Shown: positions 1 through 11,198 of the stretch, piece by piece
Numbering within the stretch: the stretch's first letter is position 1
How the letters are laid out: every line of letters begins with the position of its first letter
Origin: Lottia gigantea
Lineage: Eukaryota > Mollusca > Gastropoda > Lottiidae
Direction of reading: 5' to 3'
NCBI RefSeq assembly: GCF_000327385.1
Contig: NW_008707225.1
Coordinates: 2,404,908-2,468,907, forward strand
Length of the DNA stretch: 64,000 nucleotides
Translations under genes and position numbers: made by a program
Notes under the pieces: generated by a model
What the model was told of the DNA's origin: nothing
What the model saw: only the letters and a program-made list of their open reading frames with translations
Database searches by the model: none

Positions 1-3000
1 AGGATTCCTGTTGACGCTATTCGCCGCCTGACGACGTCAATGAGGAGACGTGCGTTTGTGTGCGTGTTTGCCCAGGGTGGCCACACTCGTTATTAATGAC
101 GTTTTGCCTGACGACTGTCTTGGAATAAACTCTTTATGCACTCTTGCAATGAACTCTGGTTTGTGTAATTTTTAATTTTGACCCCTTTACTCTTCCTTTG
201 TGTATTGCGAAGAATTGAATATCGGTATTACAATGCATTTTCATTCTAATTCAAGGAAATTGATTTCTGTTTATAAATCAATCATCATATATCTTACATA
301 TGCCTTTGTCTTTGGTGTGTGGTCAAATGAAGTCGGTGAAAACTTTCTTTTGCCTGACAGTTTACATTCGCAATACTTTTTCCTTTAAACGGAGGTCTGA
401 TCTGGAGATTGACAATACAGAGGGTATATGGATTGAAACTATTATCAACAATATTTATTTCTTGATAGGAACTTTTTACCGACCACCAAAATATAATGCT
501 GAAACGAACAAGTCTAATTTTGATTCATTTTCCCTGGCAACAGTTTCCAATATTAAAAAAATTCTCATTTTTGGCGATTTCAATATAAATTTTCTAACTA
601 CTCATAAGTCTTTTATACATGATGCTATCCAACTCTTTGATTTAAAACTTCTCATAAAAAATCCAACACGCTACGACCGAAAGGGCACAAATTCATTAAT
701 TGACCTCATCCTCTGTAATTGTGTGCAATATGTGAAATTATCGGGCTGCTTAGCCAATTTAGGTGACCATTGCCCTGTATATTGCCAATTTCAGATCCCC
801 AAAACTTATTTCTTACACACGGACGTTATGGGACTATTCTAAAGCCATTTTAAAACTCTAAGACAAAACATCAGGAATACAGGATGGGAGACCATTAGAG
901 ATTGGCATTTCAACTGTTTCCTTTACATCTGAGTTAATAAGAATTGCCAAAAGAAACATACCTAATAAAACAGCAACCATTAGACCGAACGATCAACCTT
1001 GGATGAACAATACCATTAAAAAAAATGAGCAGAAAGAAAAACAAAATTCATCGAAAAGCTGCCAGATCGAATTCTGGTGATGATTGGAACAATTTTAAGA
1101 AAGTGAGAAATGCTTATATAAAACTTATCAGAAAATGCAAGAGTGAATACTTTGAAAATTTAGACAATAACATCAAAGAGAGCAACAACTTTGGGAAAAA
1201 GAGCTGGTGGCATCTTGTTAACTCATATGTGAAGAAGACCAACCAACCTAAAGGACAACTAACCCCACTTGTCAATAATGGTATTCCATCGTTTACTCCA
1301 AAGGACAAAGCTAACTGCTTGAATGCTTGAATGACTTCTTTCATCAACCAGTCACAAATTCACTAAATCACATTGAACTCACCCCTCAGGAAGTTAAAGA
1401 CATAATATCAACACTTGATACTTCAAAATCCAACGGTCCTGACCACATCAGTGCAAAATTATTAAAGTCTATCTGCTCAGAAATCTGTTTCCCACTATGT
1501 AACCTATTCAACCAAAACCTTTCTCTAAAACAAGTCCCTTTCATCAGGAAATCAGCTAATGTTACTGCAATACTTAAAAAAGGCGATCCACCAAACTGCA
1601 CTGATTACAGACCACTTTTAAGTATTGTAGTAAAGATATAGAGAAATGCATCTACGAACATTTAACTTCTTGCAGGAACATTCAGTTATTACTAACGTAC
1701 CAAGCGGCTTCTTGCACGGACACTCAACAGTCTATCAACTAATCGATCTTTCACACTTTTTATGTCAAGCAATCGATCAGCAAAAATATACCAGGGAAGT
1801 ATTCTGCGACATCAGCAAAGCTTTTGGCAGAGTTTGGCACGCTGGACTCTGTCATAAGCTTGGGGCCGTCGGGATCAGAGGAGACCCCCAGGAATGGTTT
1901 TAGAACTATCTTAGTAATAGACATCAATGTGTGGTAGTAAATGGAGTCTCCTCTGAGTCTAAGACGGTCCCAGCTGGTGTTCCGCATGGTTCCGACCTGG
2001 GACCTTTACTATTTCTAATTTACATCAACGATATTGTCAACAACATACAATCTAATATACGTTTATTTGCTGACGACACTAGTCATTATCTTAACATTGA
2101 TGACCCGAATACATCCGCAGACGTTCTAAATCATGATCTTGAAACCATTAACAACTGGGCTAAAGCGTGGCTGGTGACTTTCAATCCACTGAAAACTGAA
2201 ACACTTACACTAAATACTAAAAACACTCCAATATTGCCCACAATTTAGATAATGTAAATATCCAGGAAGTTGCACTGGTAGGCTTACTTACTGTCTCAGG
2301 GGTATCAAGTATCGTTTAAGTAGAAAATCTCTCCAAACTATATATACCTACATTCTGCCGCATTTTGATTATTGTGATATTATATGGGACGGGTGCACTA
2401 TCGAACTAACAACTGCATTAGAAAATCTTCAGTTAGATGCACTCAGAACTGTATGCGGCGCTGTTAAAGGAACTATAGCCATGCTTTACTTTACAAGGAA
2501 ACAGGTTTCATTACACTGCAGGAAAGACGACGTCGGCATAAGCTGACAATGATGTACAAGATCCTGAACAATCTGACTTGCCTATCAGATCTTCTCCTCA
2601 CCAGAGACATCAATTATAATCTTAGAAATATCAACAATTTACCATATATAAACTGCAGAACTAAATTTTTTTATGATTCATTTTTGCCGTCAACGATCAG
2701 AGAGTGAAATAAACTACCAAATTCTCAAAAACTACACCTTTCTATTTCATTCTTCAAAAAATCTCTAAAATCAAATGACACTTATCCACTTGATTCATAA
2801 AGCTTTGGCAATCGAAAAAATCAAATTTACCACTGCCGTCTTCGTCTTTCCTGCAGTGACCTTAATGGTCATAATTTTTTTTAGACACGTTAGTGATAAT
2901 CCTGCGTGCTCTTGTGCTTATCAATTTGAAGATGCAGAACACTTTCTTTTCAACTGTCCCTTACATTCAGATGCACGAGACAGATCTATAAACATCTTAC

Positions 3001-3240
3001 CAACTGGCCTTAAAAACATAACCAATCTAATTAATGGTGTACAAAATGACCCTGACCAATCTATACAAATTTTCCCAAATGTTCACGAATTCCTTCTTCT
3101 GTCAAAACGTTTTTAAAATTTGAATTATGACGATATTGTATTGTACATATGAACATTTTATATTAGGAGAGGGGTTATGTAGGCGAAAGCGTGTTCCCCA
3201 ATCCTTTTCATATTTATATGAATAAAATGTTGTTTTAAAA
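1..3240 (+). mobile_element. Decayed LINE (non-LTR retrotransposon), jockey/CR1-like
   Basis: The plus strand carries, in order, remnants of an AP endonuclease and a reverse transcriptase. Endonuclease motifs are GTFYRPPKYN (about 465-500) and ILIFGDFNINFL (about 560-595). The RT follows with SNGPDHISAKLL (about 1430), GDPPNCTDYRPLL (about 1585), GVPHGSDLGPLLFLIYIND (about 1975-2035) and the catalytic FADD at about 2070. A C-terminal zinc-knuckle-like stretch CSCAYQFEDAEHFLFNCP lies at about 2910-2960, and an A-rich 3' end at about 3225-3242. The reading frame is broken repeatedly: domain pieces sit in different frames, and stops occur, for example just after QEWF (about 1900) and within the segment near 2706. 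It is not autonomous now. The order EN then RT then a Cys/His tail and the YRPP motif fit jockey/CR1-type LINEs. The exact clade is not resolved. The 5' boundary is unclear and may lie left of the window. The 3' end abuts DIRS coding sequence. Confidence 0.85.
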
Positions 3241-4965
3241 AAATGTAGATTTAGACCTTAAATGGTGGCAGGCATGTCTAAAAGCATTTAATGGCAGATC
3301 CCTATTGCTCGATTCTCTTCCCGAGACTTCCACTGTTACAGATGCCTGTAATGAGGGTGGTGGGGGTTACTTTCATAATTACTTGTTTTACATCCGATGG
3401 GAAACTGATTTTCCCGATGTGGAACAAATGCACATAAATTACAAAGAAACTATGGCTGTAATAACTGCAATACGCCGGTGGGCTCCTCTTTTAAAAAACA
3501 AGCGAGTTATTATATTTACAGACAATACCTTTACGGTAACATGTTTAAACAAAGGCACCTGTAAGCAGAACAGTCTAGTTATGCATGCCTTAAGACACAT
3601 GTTACTCCTTTCAGTTGTGTTCAATTGTCACTTGTCTGCTCGACATGTCAAAGGACATCTCAACACAGTGGCAGAAAAAATATCTCGGTTGCACGAGCCA
3701 CGTTACTGGAAAGATATTACCTCATCTTGTAACATTATGCCCCATATATTTAATATCACTTATAATTTTCTATTGCAGAGGCGCACCCCAGGCTGCTGAA
3801 GAAACTTGTATCGCAGTTCCAATCACAGACTTATTCAAAGTCTAGTCAGAAAACTTACGCAAACCATCTGAAGTCACACCTCAACGTTTGTGCCTGTGTT
3901 GGCATCAAACCGGTGCCTATAAGTTCTAAAAATCTACTTCACTATATTGCCTATATATCACAAAGGTTGTCGTTCTCCTCTATTAAACTGTATTTGAATG
4001 TCATCAGGATCTTACATTTGGATTCCAACTATCCTAATCCTGGCAAATTGGCAAGTAACGTCTCTACGATACTGTACATCAAAAATTACCCATCACACTT
4101 GATATTCTTCTCAAAATATTTAAGACCATAAACCTGTCATTGCCTTTCGATTTGATCTTTCGGGCTGCTTGTCTCTTAGCCTTCTTTTCATTTTTTCGTA
4201 AATACAACATTCTTGTACCTGATAACCCGTCTTCAAATAACAGTATTTTTCCTTTACTGATAATTTAGGCATTATAACGGTACGCTGGTCAAAACTATTC
4301 ACTATCAGCAACGAATTTTAAAGATTCCAATCCCCTATATTCCACACTCCCCATTATGCCCAGTTTCGGCTTGCAAAATAGCATTTAGTACGAGTCCAAC
4401 CGTGCCAAATGTACCCGCTCTCTCATATTTATACAAGGGCAAAATTATTCCTCTGGCTTATTCGCCCTTCATAAAAATAGCCTTGACTTCAGCCGGTTTA
4501 TCTGAATCACAATACTCTGGTCATAGTTTCCGCCGTTGTGGTTCAACCTTTGCCCGTAATTGTGATGTACCAGCAGATTTGATAAAAGTTCAAGGTGATT
4601 GGTTGAGCTATTCTTATCAGCGGTATTTGGACCCTTCCTTTGAATTAAGACAAAAAGTTGCAATAACCATAGGTCAATGTGTAAAAAGTAAAAGTAATAA
4701 GAATAAGTAAAATGGTGCTGTTTAAATGAATGTTCGTTAAGGTTTGGGAGTTTGGACACGTAATTGTTGGATAACCCCTTAATCATTGATATTTTATGTA
4801 TGCTTGATTTAAGCATTAAGGGGTATCCATTTTATACATTTTTAATAAAGTCTTTACTCCCAAACCTGTCTCATCTTTTAGTGAAATAGAAATTAACTAC
4901 AAACTACGCCTGTAGTCCTATATCTTGTAAGTGAAGCAGTATTTGAAAGCATCGATTTACACGCG
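3241..4965 (+). mobile_element. Fossil DIRS-like tyrosine-recombinase retroelement, 3' half
   Basis: This is a broken copy of a DIRS/Ngaro-type retrotransposon, starting inside its coding region right after the LINE A-tail. Recognisable parts are an RNase H domain (about 3330-3700), with the patterns VTDACNEGG, NYKETMAV and IFTDNT, then a tyrosine recombinase in two stretches (about 3860-4130 and 4400-4710). The recombinase has the diagnostic GHSFRR and VQGDWL..SYQRYL patterns. These supply the conserved His, Arg and Tyr of the family. The 3' non-coding end (about 4711-4965) carries nested inverted repeats. Several breaks are present, so this is an inactive relic. Reverse transcriptase and gag-like parts are not in the window. 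They may lie left of the LINE, which looks inserted into this element. Confidence 0.8.
4741..4866. repeat. Nested inverted repeats at the 3' end of the DIRS-like element
   Basis: Two sets of inverted arms lie one inside the other. The outer arms are GGTTTGGGAGT (4741-4751) and ACTCCCAAACC (4856-4866). The inner arms are GGATAACCCCTTAAT (4769-4783) and ATTAAGGGGTATCC (4815-4828). The same arrangement recurs in the second copy at about 8267-8393. Terminal repeats of this kind are typical of tyrosine-recombinase retroelements and probably mark the recombination end of the element. Confidence 0.7.
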
Positions 4966-5294
4966 TTTTGCACACAATCTGATTGATTGAAGTTGATAGA
5001 GAAAGAACATAATGTGTTTGTGGGCTTGTTTTACTTATTAAATTACTTATTAGCTTAACAAGGAACAAAATCTATTGGTAAAGAGACGCCGCTATTCCTG
5101 AGGATGAATGTGCTGCTTAGCAACGTATGGTCTGCCCCAAGAGTATTTGCTATTTAAAAGTAATACTTAATTATTCTTATTCATTTGATAACAGGATATA
5201 TTACTCAAAAGCAAATTGATAACATCTGTTTTCATCACAAGTAATAATAGTATTTACTTTGTCATTTTGGTATCTAGTCAGATCTGAATTGGAA

Positions 5295-6024
5295 ATGTTT
5301 TGGGGGCAAATTCTGCTAGTTTCAATAGAAGTTGTATTATGCTGTTATGGAATGGTGCCATTATTACAGAGACTACCATGTAAATCTGTGACTTTACTAG
5401 TATTAGAAAGACTAAAAGTTGACTATTTCGCCCAGTATGAAGTTGGAAATATTTATCAATGTGCTTTACTTGCAATGAAAATAGAACAAACACATTCTAT
5501 GAATTTCAATGTGAAAACGAAGATGTGTCAATTGAATTATTTGTCAAGCAAACTAACATTCGTCAAAGATCAACATAATATTTTTGTTAGTTTTGATAGA
5601 TCAACATGTTCACCTTCAGCCTCTGTGGTAAGAATATTATATTAAAAACATTGTCACGACTGATGTTTTTACTTTTCCTTTAGTAGCTACTCTAGTTTGC
5701 ATAAGGGTTTATGTTATTGAACAATTATTGTAATATGAATTTACGGAGATGTAGTCGAACAAATACACCAGTGAACACCCGAAGATTATTTTACATTTTT
5801 GCCTTCATTATAAATTTTATCTAATGAATGATGAAAACACATTTTTCGTAATTTTTTAAAATCTGCAACAGACTATAATAAACTCCCAAAAATATATTAT
5901 TAAATGGTACCATTTTTTATTTCGTAGAAAAACTGGAAACAAATATGTGCTGAAAACGAATGTAAGGAAAATGAAATATGCTTGTCTATATCTTCAAATA
6001 CAGCAACTATCTGTCAAAGTACCA
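5295..6024 (+). CDS. Gene C: secreted PAN-like protein, two exons seen (5295-5627, 5928-6024)
   Basis: The first exon encodes a start Met, a hydrophobic leader (MFWGQILLVSIEVVLCC) and then a PAN/apple-like core. In that core, positions 56, 60, 66 and 78 are Cys, Ala, Thr and Cys. The spacing is exactly that of the four PAN cysteines in genes A and B. It ends at a GTAAGA donor in phase 0. A TAG acceptor at 5926-5927 opens a second exon in the same phase, encoding a short cysteine-rich stretch (ICAENECKENEICL, four Cys). That exon ends at a GTATGT donor in phase 1. Function is unknown; it is probably extracellular. No convincing third exon was found. A weak option is an acceptor near 6258 giving a short tail, with a stop followed at once by AATAAA. 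It could be a small secreted gene, a truncated paralogue, or an alternative 5' end of gene A. Confidence 0.5.
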
Positions 6025-6806
6025 GTATGTATTTATCAGTCTTTATTTATATACAAGGCCTTAACTTACAAACTTGTCACTATACAAAAATTTATAGGAA
6101 TCTATTAATGGAAATACAATAATTGTATTTCATTATATGATAATTTTTTTGAAGTGATCTGAAAACAAACTATACTTAGTTTAATTCACTTGCCACTAAT
6201 ACTACGTGATATATAAAACATAATCGATGTGCAGAACCATTGTCATTATAATATATAGGTTTGAATTCCCAACCGGACAATACAGCATGAAATAAAATAA
6301 AAGTGCGGGCACACAAGCGGTCTTGGTCGGAGACTTTTGATCAAATATAGTCAAATATCGTATTCCAAAGAGAAGTACCATCAGGTGTTTTGAAAAGAGT
6401 AAGCATGATCTGCTTATTCATTATGGTATACTACTTTTCGGATGAATAATACACAAATTCACCTGATGATGACAATACAGATTGTTGAAACGTTGTGTAC
6501 AATACAACCCAGAAGTATATAGAAGTATGTAGTATATAATTGATGTGTTCTCTATATGTCGCACAAGGAGTAAAAAATTGAAAACCGGAATGAACGGGGA
6601 AATGGATACGGGGTAACAGAGAGTTACTTATGGACAATTCTGTCCAGACTGTGATATGGAATCAGATTAGTTTTGGCTTAACATCAGAGTTTCGACAGCT
6701 CATATTATTCAATACAAAATGTTCTTAATAGTAGGCCTACATAAATGGTATTAACAACTGTACCCCATTTAATTTGTCGATACGTTTGCATTTAAAAGAT
6801 TAATGA
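6025..6806. other. No gene recognised; one shared short repeat
   Basis: No coding exon is supported here beyond the possible gene C tail near 6258-6300. The stretch at about 6365-6405 (around TACCATCAGGTGTTTTGAAAA) has an inverted relative at about 34470-34500, so it is a fragment of an unnamed dispersed repeat. Confidence 0.4.
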
Positions 6807-7271
6807 CATGGACTCACTCCACTAATTCATTTGCCATCTCTTCCCATGTTAAAACACGAAATTCAACCTTCTATGACTTTTCCAGAAATCTCGTTGAAAG
6901 CTTTCCAATATGTCGAATGAAAGCCTGACCCATTCTCAATGTCTCCCAAAAGATTCATTATATGATGACCCTGAAAATTTTGATCTACTAAAATTGAAAG
7001 TAGACTACTACCGGTTATACTCATCCGCTAGAGTTTGGCACTTCACAAAACGACTATTTTTAGAATAAGCCTTCCGCCTTTAGGTCTCTCATCATCTCAC
7101 CAAATCTGAAAGATAATGCAATTTCAGACATCAAATTCCAAATCTAGGCCAAATTTAACTCAGAAATAGGCATGCAAAAACCCCAAAAGGGAGAGAGAAA
7201 GAAGATTTCTAAAAATAGCCTGGACTACATACAATCATTTGCATAAAATGTTTTAGTGGAGTGAGTCCACG
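6807..7271. mobile_element. MITE with TGGACTCACTCCACT terminal inverted repeats
   Basis: Perfect 15-base inverted termini, TGGACTCACTCCACT at 6809-6823 and its complement at 7255-7269, extend imperfectly to about 19 bases. The roughly 465-bp interior has no transposase. A 136-bp relative sits at 30481-30616 in the opposite orientation and shares an interior block around CGAAATTCAACCTTCTAT. The target duplication is not clear, so the superfamily is not assigned. Confidence 0.7.
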
Positions 7272-7795
7272 TGCAAAATATTATCATCCATGAGTTATCT
7301 CCCATATATCACAGAAAATGTTAAAAACGCAATTTTTTCGAAAGTCGAAAAACTAATCTGAAAGTTTTAGCTAAAAAGTTCCTAACAGTAGGAGTTAAAG
7401 ATGCAAGTTTACCATTAAGTTTCAGAAACGGGAATCTTACCGTTGCAATTTGACCCTTATTAGCCACGTGTTTCCGTCAGTTACATTTGCGACTTGTGTT
7501 TCCTAGAGACTTCAGCAGTTAAGAAAGGAGATCTTAATTGAAACTTTTCTGTCATTTAGCTGGGTGTTATATCTACGTACAATATACAGAGAGAAAAAAA
7601 CAAAAATATTTTACAGGGAACTTAGGTTCATTAGGATCCTTTTACCAGCTGATACTTGATCAAACCGCTCGGCATTGATTTTCCATTGGTTTCCCGTACC
7701 CATTTTGAACATCTTATAAACGAATATTTTAATATATTTATTTTCATTCTGAATTTACAGGAACCACAGACGTCAAACGGGAAATCTAAATCGTA
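7272..7795. other. No feature recognised
   Basis: AT-rich spacer between the MITE and the duplicated flank of the DIRS fragment. I see no exon, RNA gene or repeat. Confidence 0.4.
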
Positions 7796-7893
7796 AAGAT
7801 ATATTCATATAGCCTATAGACATCAAACATTGCTGTTTACATGCAGGAAATTTGAGTTGCATCCCATGAAAGGAATTTCTAATTAATCAGTCT
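7796..7893. repeat. Left copy of 98-100 bp direct repeat flanking a DIRS fragment
   Basis: The 98-bp stretch ending in AATTAATCAGTCT recurs, with only a handful of differences, at 8488-8587. The two copies bracket the DIRS-like fragment and look like one original sequence duplicated when the fragment arrived. Confidence 0.8.
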
Positions 7894-7897
7894 AATT

Positions 7898-8478
7898 AAT
7901 TTAGTACGAGTCCAACCGTGCCAAATGTACCCGCTTTCTCATATTTATACAAGGCCAAAATTATTCCTCTGGCTTATTCGCCCTTCATAAAAGGGTTAAA
8001 AATAGCCATGACTTCAGCCGGTTTATCTGAATCACAATACTCTGGTCATAGTTTCCGCCGTTGTGGTGCAACCTTTGCCCTTAATTGTGACGTACCAGCA
8101 GATTTGATAAAAGTTCAAGGTGATTGGTTGAGCGATTCTTATCAGCGGTGTTTGGACCCTTCCTTTGAATTAAGACAAAAAGTTGCAATAACCATAGGTC
8201 AATGTGTAAAAAGTAAAAGTAATAAGAATAAGTAAAATGGTACTGTTTAAATGAATGTTCGTAAAGGTTTGGGAGTTTGGACACGTAATTGTTGGATAAC
8301 CCCTTAATCATTGATATTTTATGTATGCTTGATTTAAGCATTAAGGGGTATCCATTTTATACATTTTTAATAAAGTCTTTACTCCCAAACCTGTCTCATC
8401 TTTTAGTGAAATAGAAATTAACTACAAACTACGCCTGTATCTTGTAAGTGAAGCAGTATTTGAAAGCATCGATATACA
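7898..8478 (+). mobile_element. Fossil fragment: 3' end of the DIRS-like element
   Basis: This is closely similar to 4382-4960: the end of the tyrosine recombinase (about 7918-8235) plus the 3' non-coding part with the nested inverted repeats. It is a partial, inactive copy without any upstream part of the element. It lies in the same orientation as the longer fossil 3.5 kb to the left. Confidence 0.85.
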
Positions 8479-8487
8479 CATGATATC

Positions 8488-8587
8488 AAAAATATATTCA
8501 TATAGCCTATAGACATCAAACTTTGCTGTTTACATGCAGGAAAATTTGAGTTGCATCCCATGAAAGGAATTTCTAATTAATCAGTCT
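8488..8587. repeat. Right copy of 98-100 bp direct repeat flanking a DIRS fragment
   Basis: Partner of 7796-7893. Similarity stops sharply on both sides of the inserted DIRS fragment. Confidence 0.8.
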
Positions 8588-9033
8588 GTCACTATAACGC
8601 TACTCAGCAAGAGACATCGATTATCCGATTGGATCCAAATCATAGCACAGACATGACAATGTAGTCTTAACCTCAAGTGAGAGGTTTCTGCAGTTAGTTT
8701 GAATAGTATAATATAATTTGAATATATGAAATAAAAATCTATAATCTTGAGAATATATGATAAGAATACTGGTTCCAATAGGAACATTAAAATCCTTGGA
8801 AATCACAATCAATATTTGAAACTGAAGAATGAAGTGAAAAGAAACCCGTATATTTCATACATATTTAAATACAAAGGTCATAATATACAAACATGACTAG
8901 TACACGATATTAGGGCGGTACTTCACTTATGCAGTGGCGGAGCCAGGTTAACGACCAATGGGGGGTGAGGGGGGGGGGGGGGGCCAAAAATCTGAGGTTG
9001 CCCCAATTTCTAACTTAAGTTTTGAAAATTTTG

Positions 9034-9449
9034 NNNNNNNNNNNNNNNNNNNNNNNNNNNNNNNNNNNNNNNNNNNNNNNNNNNNNNNNNNNNNNNNNNN
9101 NNNNNNNNNNNNNNNNNNNNNNNNNNNNNNNNNNNNNNNNNNNNNNNNNNNNNNNNNNNNNNNNNNNNNNNNNNNNNNNNNNNNNNNNNNNNNNNNNNNN
9201 NNNNNNNNNNNNNNNNNNNNNNNNNNNNNNNNNNNNNNNNNNNNNNNNNNNNNNNNNNNNNNNNNNNNNNNNNNNNNNNNNNNNNNNNNNNNNNNNNNNN
9301 NNNNNNNNNNNNNNNNNNNNNNNNNNNNNNNNNNNNNNNNNNNNNNNNNNNNNNNNNNNNNNNNNNNNNNNNNNNNNNNNNNNNNNNNNNNNNNNNNNNN
9401 NNNNNNNNNNNNNNNNNNNNNNNNNNNNNNNNNNNNNNNNNNNNNNNNN
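9034..9449. other. Assembly gap (416 N)
   Basis: A run of N directly follows a G-rich tract inside the TIR element. Nothing can be said of its content, and open frames drawn across it are meaningless. Confidence 0.99.
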
Positions 9450-9689
9450 TTCGAAAAGTTTGGACGTTTCGTACCGTCTCTACAAAATTACATGAATACT
9501 GTAAAGTACCTTACGCTACAAGTAACCGATATATGAGGCCCAAACATATCACACTTCAGTATCTTACCCAAATCAGATTTGATGATCGGAACTGTTTCAT
9601 TTATGAATACTGTGACCCACAAACTTAGAGAATGTCTCTCGATAAAAAAGTCGATGAGCCATCCCAGTTACACATATTGCCAGAAACAG

Positions 9690-10056
9690 TTGGACATGTG
9701 GGTCACTGAGGTGACTCATAGTCCATGAGGCTCAATGTCGATGTCTGAGATATACATTACTAAAAAATGAGGCAATTATGACCAACACTTCTGGTAGTGC
9801 TATTTTACCGAAGTGCAAGCAATTTGGTTTTTATACACGATTTAGTCACATGTTTGATTTGAACGCCCGCTGTTGGACATGTAGGTCAATCAGGTGACTC
9901 ATAATCCTTGAGAGTCATTGGTAATGTCTGTGGGTTATAATGCCAAGAGTTGAAAGAATTATGAACGTAGAGGTATAATACTGAAGTGTGAGCAATTTGG
10001 CAATTTATAAACGATATATTGTGGTTTTGAAAGCCTGTCCGATTATCCGATTGAGA
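9690..10056. repeat. Two tandem units of about 184 bp
   Basis: The units start at 9690 and 9874 and share TTGGACATGT, GGTGACTCATA and a GTGNAAGCAATTTGG-like stretch in the same order. They are diverged, so the duplication is not recent. Confidence 0.65.
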
Positions 10057-10162
10057 TGAAATTTGGTGAGAATACTCAGAATAGTGTCTAGAACATCATC
10101 CTGTCGTATTTTAGTGGATAAAAAATTGAGATCATAAAGAGGTACATAAGTGAAGTAGCGCC

Positions 10163-10900
10163 GTGATTGCCTATTCCCGAAATAAAAATGTAAATGATAT
10201 CTTAGTCTTTGGTAGATTATCCCTCTTTCTTTAAATTCCCCTTTCGCCATTCGTGATTAATTCTCTTCCTCATAAATTTACCCCAAATATCTTAAATCCT
10301 AAAAATGGCTATGCTCTAATGATCTTTGAAACATCTCCGAACATTCTTTTTTTTTTCGTTTCCCTTTTTGCATCACCATCGTTACATTTTTGGGCTTTAT
10401 ATCTGTTGTTTCATCATAGAACTACTAACCTCCCTTCGGTTTGGAAAATTTAAAAGATGAAATAAATTAGAAGGAGGTTTAACCTAAGTATTTCTGAGAT
10501 TTCGACCTTTCCTTCAGAAAACTCTTTACCTTTAATATTTAGTGTCTTAATGACTTGACATAAAAATTCTGCTTCAAACCTGTTAATCATATCACGAGCT
10601 AAACCTTAATTCAATGACTGATTGTTCCACACATTAGAGCACATACAAAATGACGAATATTAATGAACAGATTCGCATTTATACATGGATATCGGTTCCC
10701 ATAACATGAAATAACTTTTAAGTTAAGGAGAAGTATGATTGTTTCTTAATTAAAGATATTATTATAGAATACCAATATATGGTTGGACGAATTTCTTTAT
10801 TGATTTAATGTTCTAATTTTTTTTACATACATTGTACATAGTAGACAGTTATGATTCCTCTACTCGTGTGTAAAAGCTACCACAACTGCTAAAGACAGAA
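10163..10900. other. Upstream flank of gene A; no feature recognised
   Basis: AT-rich non-coding DNA leading to the gene A start codon. It should hold the gene A promoter, but no convincing core promoter element could be singled out. Confidence 0.35.
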
Positions 10901-11198
10901 ATGTTCTGCTTTTCGCTACTTATTGTTCTCTGTATTTTGGGGTTTTGTTTTGCAAATGGACATGATAGAACGGAAAACTTCCATAAACAGTTTTCTCGAA
11001 ATGTTACGACAGTAGTTCCGAACCGGAGTTTTATTGGGAAAAGTTCTTTACATTGTTCCGATATCTGTGTTTTGGATGCAAATTGTTTGACAATATCATT
11101 CCATTCTGTTTCAAATCTTTGCCAGATATATTTCCAAGCTTTAACCACTACAGATTTCGTGAATACCCAATCGCAGCTTGTTTATTATGGTAAAAAGG
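10901..11198 (+). CDS. Gene A exon 1: signal peptide and PAN/apple domain
   Basis: The exon starts at ATG 10901 with a hydrophobic leader ([15 protein letters not shown]). It continues into a PAN-like module with C-x3-C-x5-C-x11-C (residues 52, 56, 62, 74). It ends in LVYYGKK plus one base at a GTAAGT donor. Gene B exon 1 has identical cysteine spacing and the same VYYGK ending, which supports both models. Confidence 0.8.

Larger units (their letters stand above)
8914..10162. mobile_element. TIR element with internal tandem repeats and an assembly gap
   Basis: GGCGGTACTTCACTTATG at 8914-8931 matches, at 17 of 18 bases, the complement of 10145-10162. These are plausible terminal inverted repeats of a roughly 1.25-kb DNA element. 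The interior has a G-rich tract (8968-8983), a 416-base run of N, and two tandem units of about 184 bp beginning at 9690 and 9874 (each opening TTGGACATGT). No transposase is visible outside the gap. Target duplication is not evident. Confidence 0.55.

Noticed and set aside
8958-9536. Open frames of 157-192 aa
   Set aside because: They are drawn mostly across unknown bases.
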